A stretch of DNA of 5,306 bases from an uncultured Clostridia bacterium (GTDB lineage: Bacteria > Bacillota > Clostridia > Oscillospirales > CAG-272): assembly GCA_947627815.1 (NCBI GenBank), contig CANQXN010000125.1, forward strand, positions 1-5,306, written 5' to 3'. Below the pieces are notes generated by a model. It saw nothing but the letters and a program-made list of their open reading frames with translations. It ran no database searches and had not been told where the DNA came from. This document shows positions 1-5,306 of this stretch, piece after piece (within the stretch, counting starts at the first letter, position 1; each line of letters starts with the position of its first letter). Made by a program: the position numbers and the translations under genes.

Positions 1-526
1 GGCGGTTGAGGACCCCGGCTACCACCGCACGCGGGCGGTGCTGCAGAACAACGGCATCCCCTGCGTGCTCGTCCCCATCGACGGCAGCGAGCAACAGCTC
101 GAAGCCCTGCGCGTCGAGGCTGTCGGCATATTCCGCGAGCGTCCGGCAGGCTTCCTGCATGATTTTATAGCGGTCGTGACCGGGATCGGCGGGAATTACG
201 CCGATATGAGTGGTCACCACATCGGTGCCAAGCTCTTTGGCGAGATCGAGAATGCGTTTTGACTTTTCAATCAGCGCGGGATTGCGGGCGGGATCGGTAA
301 AGCCGAATCCCAAATCACCGCAGAGGGCGGAAAAAACAAGATTGCTGTCCCGCATGGCCGAGAGGATCTCCCGCCGACGGGCGGCCGTCATAGCCTCCGG
401 GGCGTTCTCCCCCGAAGTGGCGTACATCTGCACGCCGGCGGCGCCAAGCGCCGCCGCGCGCCGGATGGCGGAAAAAGTATCGGTACGAAAGGAATCCAGC
501 ATGACGCCGATGGGAAAAGAATACAT
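1..526 (-). CDS. Sugar phosphate isomerase/epimerase-like TIM-barrel protein, truncated at its 3' end
   Basis: The ATG at 526-524 is preceded by GGGAGGTG (540-533), with 8 nt between GGAGG and the ATG. The product starts MYSFPIGVMLDSF. It has the layout of the xylose-isomerase-like TIM barrel (AP endonuclease family 2, PF01261): a first strand (IGVML), an 'AAALGAAGVQMY' segment, FSALCGDLG near residues 65-73, 'NPALIEKSKRILDLAKELG', then VVTTHIGVIP, and 'YKIMQEACRTLAEYADS' near residues 120-136. These proteins usually bind a divalent metal and isomerise or epimerise sugars or sugar phosphates; the substrate cannot be told here. Family members run to about 270-290 residues, but only about 139 look genuine. 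After 'ADSLDA' (near base 110) the expected FAIETGPE-type strand with a metal-binding Glu is replaced by unrelated sequence, although the frame stays open to the window edge. It is transcribed in the same direction as the upstream folate gene and has its own promoter. I am confident of the fold and not of the substrate. Confidence 0.85.
   Translation of the reverse strand, partial: MYSFPIGVMLDSFRTDTFSAIRRAAALGAAGVQMYATSGENAPEAMTAARRREILSAMRDSNLVFSALCGDLGFGFTDPARNPALIEKSKRILDLAKELGTDVVTTHIGVIPADPGHDRYKIMQEACRTLAEYADSLDAQGFELLLAAVDGDEHAGDAVVLQHRPRAVVAGVLNR
2..91 (+). pseudogene. Internal fragment of a MocR/PdxR-type regulator (aminotransferase-like domain)
   Basis: Read in the frame starting at base 2, this stretch encodes about 30 residues beginning AVEDPGYHRTRAVLQNNGIP and continuing to a VPIDGS stretch. 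The EDPGY motif followed by an (R/A)xxLxxxG helix and a VP(I/V)D strand is characteristic of the aspartate-aminotransferase-fold domain of MocR/GabR/PdxR transcription factors, where it sits mid-protein. The window edge cuts the left side. On the right, family-like sequence stops at about base 88-91. The frame stays open to 262, but the downstream residues do not resemble the family; they are the antisense of the neighbouring TIM-barrel gene. No PLP lysine, winged-helix domain, start or RBS is present. This is therefore a broken piece, either a true rearrangement scar or one arm of an assembly chimera. The family call rests on motif recall, without a database search. Confidence 0.7.
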
Positions 527-604
527 CGAGAACACCTCCCGACAGAAAGGAAGCGCCGCCGAGCGGGCATGGCGATTCTTTCCTTAATTTTATATCGATA
601 GTTT

Positions 605-633
605 ATTATACATAAATTCCGGCGCTTTGTCAA
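605..633 (-). promoter_or_regulatory. Sigma-A promoter for the TIM-barrel gene
   Basis: On the minus strand, TTGACA (633-628) is followed by a 17-nt spacer and TATAAT (610-605), a perfect vegetative consensus. Transcription would start near 598, leaving a leader of about 70 nt before the ATG at 526. An 8-bp palindrome, TATCGATA (600-593), lies at the predicted start site and could be an operator. The leader can also fold: AAGGAA (585-580) pairs with TTCCTT (552-547), enclosing CGCC/GGCG (574-571 with 560-557), just upstream of the ribosome binding site. The promoter is clear; the operator and hairpin are suggestions only. Confidence 0.85.
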
Positions 634-638
634 TTCCT

Positions 639-665
639 CCGCCCCAAAAAGGCGGGTTTTATTTT
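639..665 (+). terminator. Terminator-like hairpin, U-tract on the plus strand
   Basis: CCGCC (639-643) pairs with GGCGG (651-655) across a CCAAAAA loop, followed by TTTTATTTT (657-665). This is the shape of an intrinsic terminator for plus-strand RNA. The T-run overlaps the stop codon of the minus-strand FolT-FolC gene (667-665). Read on the minus strand the same hairpin is followed by AGGAATTG, with no U-tract, so it would not be a standard terminator for the folate gene. No complete plus-strand gene lies upstream of it. It may block antisense transcription, or act weakly in both directions. Confidence 0.4.
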
Positions 666-2572
666 CAAACGCCCGGCAAAGCCCTGACGGCCTCTTTCAC
701 TTCTTTATACATATAGAGCGAGCCGAGCGCGATGATCGCTTTGCCGGCGCTCTCGGCTTCTTTGGCGGCTTGGGCGATGGCTTCTTCCGCCGAAGCGCAG
801 GGGGTGGCGGCAAGGCCAAGGGAACGGTAGACTTTTGCCAGCTCTTCCGCCGGAAGCGAGCGGGGATTGTCGGGAGTCAGGGTGTAGACGGCGGCAAAAA
901 GAGGAGCAAGCGTTGCCGCCATGGCGGTATAGTCTTTATCAGCCATGACGCCCGTGACGAGAATCGGCTTGTTGCCCCCGGGGAAAAAGCGGGTTATCGT
1001 TTCGCACACCGCTTGCACGCCTTGCGGATTGTGAGAGCCGTCATAGACAACGGTGGGGTCTTCGCGCAGAAGTTCAAAGCGCGCCGGCCAGCGCACGGCG
1101 GCAAGCCCTTGCCGGATGGCCTCTTCATCGACAGGAAAACCGCGTTTGCCGGACAGGTGCAACGCCGTGATCACGGTGGCAAGATTTTGGGGTTGATAGA
1201 GGCCGCAGAGCGGCAAGTAAAGATCGCAAAGGCCGCCGTAATCAACTACACTGCCGTGCAAGTCAGCTGATTTCACCGTCAAAGAGGTTCGGTCTGTCAT
1301 AAAAAAGGGAGCGTCTTTTTCCTTGGCAACGGCGGCGATGACCGCCCGCGCGGCGGGGTCCTCCCCGCCGTAGAGGACGGGCGCCGACGGTTTGATGATG
1401 CCCGCTTTTTCGGCGGCGATCTTCTCCACGGTGTCCCCCAGCACCGCGGTATGATCCAGCGCGATGCCGGTGATGACCGAAAGGATCGGCTGAGAGATCA
1501 CATTGGTAGCGTCGAGCCGCCCGCCCATGCCGACCTCCAAAATCACAAGATCGCAGGCGCATTTTTCAAAATAGAGAAAGCCCAGCGCCGTGATGAGTTC
1601 AAACTCGGTCGGAGGATCGGCCATGGTCTCCACGACCGGCAGAATCTCCCCCATCAGGCGGCAGATGCTTTCGTTGCCGATGGGAACGCCGTCCACCCGG
1701 ATGCGCTCGTTGAAGTGTTCGATATAAGGAGAGGTGAAAAGCCCGACCCGATAGCCCGCCGCCTGATAAATCGAGGCCAGCATGGCCGAGGTGGAGCCTT
1801 TGCCGTTGGTGCCGGCGACATGGAGGCAGGCCAGGTGCCGTTCCGGGTGATGCAGTTTTTCGAGCAGTTCGGTGATGCGTTCAAGACCGGGGCGGCTGCC
1901 CTGCCAGCTCACGGCGGCAATCGCCGCCATGGCCTCCTCATAGGTCAGGCTTTTTTTCGGCGCTTTGCCGCTCATTTTTTCCATACCGTAGGTTCCGCGC
2001 GCCAGCCGCACCAGCGTTTTGTTGGTGCAAAGCAGCGCTACAAGCACCACGCAGGAGATCGCAATCTCGGCGGCGGCAATCACGGGGCGGAGCAAAAGCG
2101 TCTGCCAGGGGGTGCGGTAACGGAGCCAGAGACCCAACGATTTGATGAAAACCGAGCTGACGGTATGCGAGAGCGTGACGCCGACGATGACGCGCTTCGG
2201 CGTCAGTTTTTTGGCAAAAAGCCCGATGAGCAGCCCTTCGGTAATGGCGCCCACGGTGACAAGCGGAATGAGACTCCCGAAACCGTAAAAAATGGCGCAC
2301 CCCACAAAGTCGGCCACAAGAGCGACGATCGCGCCTTCGGCGGAGCCGAAGAGCAGCCCCGCCATTAAAATCGGCAGCGACCCGAAGCCGATGCGGATGG
2401 AGGAGCCGATCTTGATCGACACATAATAACCAAGTATCACCGACATGGCGGCAAAAACGGCCGCTAATATTAAAGAACGCAGGGAATATTCGAGCTGCGC
2501 GGCAATCCCCCGCCGCGCAAGCGCCTTGCCGGCGCCGGGGGTGTTGCTTTTTGTTGTTTTTTCTTTTTTCAC
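665..2572 (-). CDS. folT-folC: FolT-FolC fusion: ECF folate transporter S component joined to folylpolyglutamate/dihydrofolate synthase
   Basis: Residues 1 to about 198 form a FolT-type ECF substrate-binding membrane subunit. A basic, low-complexity N-terminus is followed by hydrophobic segments near 33-51, 65-97, 99-120, 127-150 and 160-183, with the IRIGFGSLPILMAGLLFG signature at 59-76. After a short Lys-rich linker (about 199-208), residues 209-635 are a full-length FolC. It has the TYEEA start motif (210-214), P-loop HVAGTNGKGS (251-260), GMGGRLDATN (348-357), LDHTAVLG (372-379), the EKAGIIK lysine region (388-394), GLYQPQN (457-463), WPARFE (495-500) and DGSHNP (511-516). FolC adds L-glutamate to reduced folates using ATP, and in many bacteria also makes dihydrofolate from dihydropteroate. 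The fused enzyme should sit on the cytoplasmic face beside the importer. The GTG start at 2572 is fixed by AAAGGAGGT (2589-2581), 8 nt upstream. No usable internal RBS precedes the FolC part: GAGGAGG occurs only 2 nt before Met215. Each half is close to normal length for its family. The ECF energy-coupling subunits must be encoded elsewhere. Confidence 0.95.
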   Translation of the reverse strand: MKKEKTTKSNTPGAGKALARRGIAAQLEYSLRSLILAAVFAAMSVILGYYVSIKIGSSIRIGFGSLPILMAGLLFGSAEGAIVALVADFVGCAIFYGFGSLIPLVTVGAITEGLLIGLFAKKLTPKRVIVGVTLSHTVSSVFIKSLGLWLRYRTPWQTLLLRPVIAAAEIAISCVVLVALLCTNKTLVRLARGTYGMEKMSGKAPKKSLTYEEAMAAIAAVSWQGSRPGLERITELLEKLHHPERHLACLHVAGTNGKGSTSAMLASIYQAAGYRVGLFTSPYIEHFNERIRVDGVPIGNESICRLMGEILPVVETMADPPTEFELITALGFLYFEKCACDLVILEVGMGGRLDATNVISQPILSVITGIALDHTAVLGDTVEKIAAEKAGIIKPSAPVLYGGEDPAARAVIAAVAKEKDAPFFMTDRTSLTVKSADLHGSVVDYGGLCDLYLPLCGLYQPQNLATVITALHLSGKRGFPVDEEAIRQGLAAVRWPARFELLREDPTVVYDGSHNPQGVQAVCETITRFFPGGNKPILVTGVMADKDYTAMAATLAPLFAAVYTLTPDNPRSLPAEELAKVYRSLGLAATPCASAEEAIAQAAKEAESAGKAIIALGSLYMYKEVKEAVRALPGV

Positions 2573-2580
2573 AAAAAAAT

Positions 2581-2589
2581 ACCTCCTTT
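2581..2589 (-). promoter_or_regulatory. Ribosome binding site fixing the GTG start of folT-folC
   Basis: AAAGGAGGT on the minus strand (2589-2581) is followed by ATTTTTTT and then GTG at 2572. The strong match and 8-nt spacing select this GTG; no ATG in the same frame lies nearby. The site is complementary to CCTTCTTT (2617-2610) just upstream, which could hide it. Confidence 0.85.
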
Positions 2590-2606
2590 TTCCTCGTTTT
2601 CACAGG

Positions 2607-2637
2607 AATAAAGAAGGCAAGGCGGTTTTCGCCGCCC
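2607..2637 (-). terminator. Terminator-like hairpin in the riboswitch expression platform
   Basis: On the minus strand GGCGG (2636-2632) pairs with CCGCC (2625-2621) around CGAAAA, with a G-U closing pair 2637/2620. It is followed by an interrupted pyrimidine tract, TTGCCTTCTTTATT (2620-2607). The hairpin lies 20 nt beyond the THF aptamer and before the ribosome binding site, the expected place for a riboswitch-controlled terminator. The U-tract is imperfect, so termination may be weak, or the hairpin may serve a translational switch instead. Its 3' arm is complementary to part of the aptamer (see findings). Confidence 0.5.
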
Positions 2638-2656
2638 GGTTCATTATTCACTTTGT

Positions 2657-2755
2657 GAAGCGGGATGCAGGACCCAAACCGCAAGCCAACTGGCTTTTCG
2701 TTCCGCCGTCAACTCCCCGTCCGTCGGACACTTAACGCCTGGATCCTTACTCTTC
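2657..2755 (-). promoter_or_regulatory. Tetrahydrofolate (THF) riboswitch aptamer
   Basis: This 99-nt minus-strand element matches the THF riboswitch class found upstream of folT and folate genes in Firmicutes. Conserved blocks are AGTAAGG near the 5' end, GCGTTAAGTG (2738-2729), GGGGAGTTG (2718-2710), ACGAAAAG (2701-2694), GCGGTTT (2682-2676) and CTGCATCCCGCT (2670-2659). The helices can be drawn by hand: P1 GAAG/CTTC (2755-2752 with 2660-2657); P2 AGGATCC/GGGTCCT (2747-2741 with 2675-2669), 7 bp; P3 TCCG/CGGA (2728-2725 with 2705-2702); P4 AAGCC/GGCTT (2696-2692 with 2687-2683); and a pseudoknot GGGA/TCCC (2717-2714 with 2665-2662). The aptamer begins about 5 nt after the predicted transcription start. 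In this class, binding of reduced folate lowers expression of the downstream gene, which fits feedback control of folate uptake and retention here. Confidence 0.93.
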
Positions 2756-2766
2756 TTGGCTCCTCT

Positions 2767-2794
2767 ATTATACCACAAAATGCCGCCCTGTCAA
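2767..2794 (-). promoter_or_regulatory. Promoter for the THF riboswitch / folT-folC transcript
   Basis: On the minus strand TTGACA (2794-2789) is separated by 16 nt from TATAAT (2772-2767). The predicted start near 2760 leaves only a few nucleotides before the riboswitch aptamer at 2755. It diverges from the ABC transporter promoter, with about 40 bp between the two -35 boxes. Confidence 0.88.
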
Positions 2795-2833
2795 TCTACC
2801 AGACAAAAAAATCAGGAAAAGGCGGAATTTTTA

Positions 2834-2862
2834 TTGAAATGCCCAAAAAATTGTAGTATAAT
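2834..2862 (+). promoter_or_regulatory. Promoter for the ABC exporter operon
   Basis: TTGAAA (2834-2839), a 17-nt spacer and TATAAT (2857-2862) match the vegetative consensus. Transcription should start near 2869, giving a leader of about 33 nt before the ATG at 2902. This placement argues against the in-frame upstream GTG at 2866, which would lie at or before the first transcribed base. The AT-rich stretch between this promoter and the divergent folate promoter shows no clear operator. Confidence 0.85.
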
Positions 2863-2888
2863 AGGGTGTCTTATCGAGAAAATCACGC

Positions 2889-2896
2889 AAAGGAGG
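2889..2896 (+). promoter_or_regulatory. Ribosome binding site fixing the ABC exporter start
   Basis: AAAGGAGG lies 5 nt before the ATG at 2902 and is a near-perfect anti-16S match. It decides the start in favour of this ATG over the GTG at 2866, which has no such site and coincides with the predicted transcription start. Confidence 0.85.
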
Positions 2897-2901
2897 GGCC
2901 T

Positions 2902-4974
2902 ATGACGCCAGGATTCGGTCCGCCTCCCATGGGGCGGGAGGAAATGAACGCCAAACTGCGGGAACCCAAACCCCAAAACATCAAAGAAGTACTGCGCTAT
3001 CTGAAAAATCTTTGCTGCAAGTTTTTTTCACGGCTATTCTATGTGGTCGGCCTCGTATGGGAAGCCAAACCGTCGCTGATTTTAATCATGATCTTCATGG
3101 CGATTTTCAACGGCATTTCCCCCGTGATCGGCGCCTACATCACCGCGCATCTCATCACGATGGTGGCAGGCCGCATCGCCGGCGAGATCACCACGCGGGC
3201 GCTGCTCACCGCCCTGATCTGGCAGTTCGGTTATACCTTTGCCGTGGGGCTTGTCAACACCGTCAACAACATCATCAACCGCATTTCCGGCGAGGTGGTC
3301 ACCAATCATATCAAGGTCAAGATCATGAAAAAGGCCAAGGAAATCGATCTTGCCTCCTTTGATATGCCCGATTTCTATGAACGCATGGAAAACGCCAACC
3401 GCGAAGCGGGTTCCCGCCCGGTGAATGTCTTGAATTCCACCTTCTCGCTGGTCTCCCGCATCATCTCCATGATCTCCTTTATCGCGGTACTTGTGGCGGT
3501 TCTCCCCCGGCTTTCCGCCTGGGCGCCGCTTTTCATGGTGCTTTTCTTCCTCTTTTCGATCCTTTCGGCGGTCGTCAGTTTTGTGTTCCGCCGGAAAAAC
3601 TTTCTTTACATGCGTCACCGCTCCAAAGACCGCCGGCAGATGTCCTACTACTCCGATGTGCTTGTGAACAAGGATCTTGTGAAAGAAGTCCGGCTTTTTG
3701 ATTTGTCCGATCTTTTCATCGGCCGATACAACGATGTCTTCAAGCGCTATTTTGCCGGGATCAAAAAGTTAATCCGCCGGGAGGGGATCTGGCAGATTTT
3801 CATTTCCCTCGGCACCTCGATCCTCAACTGTGTTCTTTTCTACATGATCGCCGTGGGCATCGACGCCATCGGCGACTACTCGCTGTACACCGGCGCCTTG
3901 AACTCGGTATCCGCCGCAGTCGCCGCTTTGATCAGCACCACCGCCACCATCTATGAAGGAACGCTCTTTATTGACAACATGATCCTCTTCATGAAGGAAA
4001 AGAAGACCATCGTTTCAAGCCTCCCCGAACCCGCGCTGCCCGCCCATCACACCGGACACACGATTGTTTTTGACCATGTGAGTTTTTCCTATCCCGGCAC
4101 CGACCGCAAGGTGTTAAACGACATCTGCCTCACGCTGGAGCCGCGCGATACCGTTGTGCTGGTCGGACTCAACGGCGCCGGCAAGACCACGCTTTTAAAG
4201 CTCCTCACGCGCCTCTACGATCCCACCGAGGGGCAAATTCTGCTCGACGGGCGGGACATCAGGGAATACGATCCGCAGGAACTCTATAAAATTTTCGGCA
4301 TCATCTTCCAGGACTTCGGCAAATACGCTTTCACCGTCAAGGAAAACATCGCCTTCTCCCAATGCCACGCCGAAATGAACATGGAAGAGATCGAAGACGC
4401 CGCGTTGCAATCGGCGTCCGCCGACTTCATAAACGCCCTGCCCTTGGGGTACGATACGCCGCTCATGCGCTATTTTGAACCCACCGGCATCGAGCTTTCC
4501 ATCGGCCAATGGCAGAAGCTGTCTGTGGCGCGCGCCTTTTATTCCGACAGCGACATTCTGATTCTCGACGAGCCGACGGCCTCGCTGGATCCGATGGCCG
4601 AGCAGGAGATTTTCAATCAGTTTGACCGGCTGAAGCAGGACAAAACCACCATTTTTGTCTCTCACAGGCTCTCGTCCGCCACCACGGCCAACAAGATCAT
4701 CGTTCTCAAAAACGGGCAGATCGTGGAGATGGGCAACCACCGGGAACTGATGGCGAAAAAGGGCGAGTATTACACGCTCTTTTCCACACAGGCCAAACGC
4801 TACATTTCCAGCGAAAACGAGCATGTGCGGGAGGAAAATTTTGATCCCGACCAAGAGCGCCGTTCTTTTCCCCCGTCAAAACCAACCGATCCCGAACGCC
4901 GCCGTGGCGCGCCGCCCGCCGGCGGCCATCCCGATGGAAATCCGGGCGGACAGCCGCCTTTCCCGCCGCAGTAA
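2902..4974 (+). CDS. ABC exporter with fused transmembrane and ATPase domains, Gly/Pro-rich termini
   Basis: The 690-residue product is a half-transporter of the ABC exporter type, expected to work as a dimer in the cytoplasmic membrane. A Gly/Pro-rich start (PGFGPPPMG) and basic juxtamembrane stretch precede six probable membrane helices near 57-79, 101-121, 184-202, 207-229, 298-320 and 331-350. The ATPase domain (about 388-632) has Walker A GLNGAGKTT (422-430), Q-loop Gln470, signature LSIGQ (532-536), Walker B ILILDEP (552-558), D-loop SLDP (561-564) and switch His588, so it should hydrolyse ATP. The canonical LSGGQ signature has Ile for the first Gly. A charged then Pro/Gly-rich tail of about 50 residues (642-690) follows the ATPase. 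The 'FDMPDFYERMENA' segment (153-165) resembles peptide or lantibiotic-type exporters, but there is no C39 peptidase domain and no precursor peptide nearby, so the substrate is unknown. A heterodimeric partner could be encoded elsewhere. The next gene follows after 37 bp and is probably co-transcribed. Confidence 0.93.
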   Translation: MTPGFGPPPMGREEMNAKLREPKPQNIKEVLRYLKNLCCKFFSRLFYVVGLVWEAKPSLILIMIFMAIFNGISPVIGAYITAHLITMVAGRIAGEITTRALLTALIWQFGYTFAVGLVNTVNNIINRISGEVVTNHIKVKIMKKAKEIDLASFDMPDFYERMENANREAGSRPVNVLNSTFSLVSRIISMISFIAVLVAVLPRLSAWAPLFMVLFFLFSILSAVVSFVFRRKNFLYMRHRSKDRRQMSYYSDVLVNKDLVKEVRLFDLSDLFIGRYNDVFKRYFAGIKKLIRREGIWQIFISLGTSILNCVLFYMIAVGIDAIGDYSLYTGALNSVSAAVAALISTTATIYEGTLFIDNMILFMKEKKTIVSSLPEPALPAHHTGHTIVFDHVSFSYPGTDRKVLNDICLTLEPRDTVVLVGLNGAGKTTLLKLLTRLYDPTEGQILLDGRDIREYDPQELYKIFGIIFQDFGKYAFTVKENIAFSQCHAEMNMEEIEDAALQSASADFINALPLGYDTPLMRYFEPTGIELSIGQWQKLSVARAFYSDSDILILDEPTASLDPMAEQEIFNQFDRLKQDKTTIFVSHRLSSATTANKIIVLKNGQIVEMGNHRELMAKKGEYYTLFSTQAKRYISSENEHVREENFDPDQERRSFPPSKPTDPERRRGAPPAGGHPDGNPGGQPPFPPQ

Positions 4975-5011
4975 AGCGTCTCTTTGATTTTTTAACATAC
5001 GAGGTACTGTT

Positions 5012-5306
5012 ATGAAACTTTTTACCCCCGCCGACATTCTCCTCCCGATCTCCCATCCCGAATGTTTTGCCGTTATCGCCTGTGACCAGCACACTTCCGA
5101 GCCGGCATACTGGGAAAAGGCGGCCGAGGCCGCAAACGGGCATCCTTCGGCCTTATCGATGATCCTGCCGGAAGCCTTTTTGGGTCGCCCCGACTGCCCC
5201 ACGGCGGAATCGATCCAGCATTCCATGGAAGCCGCCCTTGCCGGCGGCGTATTTCGCACCTATCCCAACGCCATGATCTATGTGGAGCGCCGGCTGACAA
5301 ACGGCA
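5012..5306 (+). CDS. DUF1015-family protein, N-terminal part (runs off the window)
   Basis: The ATG at 5012 follows GAGGT (5001-5005) with a 6-nt gap. The 98 visible codons begin MKLFTPADILLPI and contain 'FAVIACDQHTSEPAYWEK' (about 19-36), 'LSMILPEAFLGRPD' and 'MIYVERRLTNG' near the end of the window. This order, with the V(I)ACDQ-TS-P-YW motif and the YVER block, is typical of the DUF1015 family (PF06245), whose members are usually about 400 residues and have no established biochemical role that I know of. It lies 37 bp after the ABC exporter with no convincing terminator between them, so it is likely part of the same transcript. The C-terminal three quarters is not visible. The family call is from motif recognition. 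Confidence 0.85.
   Translation, partial: MKLFTPADILLPISHPECFAVIACDQHTSEPAYWEKAAEAANGHPSALSMILPEAFLGRPDCPTAESIQHSMEAALAGGVFRTYPNAMIYVERRLTNG

Noticed and set aside
770..1270. Long plus-strand open frame antisense to folC (also 1451-2368)
   Set aside because: These frames lie opposite strongly conserved FolC and FolT coding sequence and show no recognisable protein pattern; GC-rich codon use leaves the opposite strand open by chance.
1926..1941. Possible separate folC start at Met215 preceded by GAGGAGG
   Set aside because: The SD-like sequence is only 2 nt from the ATG, too close to work, and it arises from the conserved YEEA codons; starting there would remove part of the family's usual N-terminus.
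2866..2901. Upstream in-frame GTG that would add 12 residues to the ABC exporter
   Set aside because: It lies only 3 nt after the TATAAT box, at or before the expected transcription start, and has no ribosome binding site, whereas the ATG at 2902 has AAAGGAGG at ideal spacing.
4195..4854. Long minus-strand open frame antisense to the ABC ATPase domain
   Set aside because: It mirrors the conserved ATPase motifs of the plus-strand gene and has no RBS or family pattern of its own.
4946..4962. GGCGG-ACAG-CCGCC hairpin at the end of the ABC exporter gene, followed by TTT
   Set aside because: It lies inside the coding sequence and the T-run is only three bases before CCC, so it is not a credible intrinsic terminator; the Pro/Gly-rich codons explain it.
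1..5306. CRISPR array, tRNA, rRNA, insertion sequence or prophage features
   Set aside because: No spaced direct repeats, tRNA-like folds, rRNA sequence, transposase motifs or terminal inverted repeats were seen on reading both strands.

Overview
The window looks like a chromosomal segment of a Gram-positive Clostridia-type bacterium (Firmicutes). The evidence is near-perfect TTGACA/TATAAT promoters, strong AGGAGG ribosome binding sites, a tetrahydrofolate (THF) riboswitch in front of a FolT-type ECF transporter component, and GC-rich coding sequence separated by AT-rich control regions. A gut Oscillospirales-like lineage is a reasonable guess from style, but the sequence does not prove it.

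Layout, left to right. Positions 1 to about 90 hold, on the plus strand, an internal scrap of a MocR/PdxR-type regulator (aminotransferase-like domain, EDPGY motif). It abuts the body of a minus-strand sugar phosphate isomerase/epimerase-like TIM-barrel gene whose start is at 526. The two homologies meet head-on within about 20 bp, so there is a chimeric or rearranged junction near 88-110. The TIM-barrel gene has its own consensus promoter (605-633). Next, also on the minus strand, is a 635-codon gene (665-2572) that fuses an ECF folate transporter S component (FolT) to a complete folylpolyglutamate/dihydrofolate synthase (FolC). Its leader (2573-2760) carries a promoter, a THF riboswitch, a small terminator-like hairpin, and a segment that can pair with the Shine-Dalgarno sequence.

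A divergent promoter (2834-2862) drives a plus-strand ABC exporter (2902-4974) with fused membrane and ATPase domains and Gly/Pro-rich ends. It is followed after 37 bp by the start of a DUF1015-family gene that runs off the right edge.

Working together: the most coherent unit is the folate one. The riboswitch senses reduced folate. The fused protein would capture folate through the ECF system and add glutamates to retain it, so import and trapping would be made in a fixed 1:1 ratio under one folate sensor. The ECF energising subunits (EcfA, EcfA', EcfT) are not in the window. The ABC exporter and the DUF1015 gene form a separate, divergently transcribed, probable operon with no visible link to folate.
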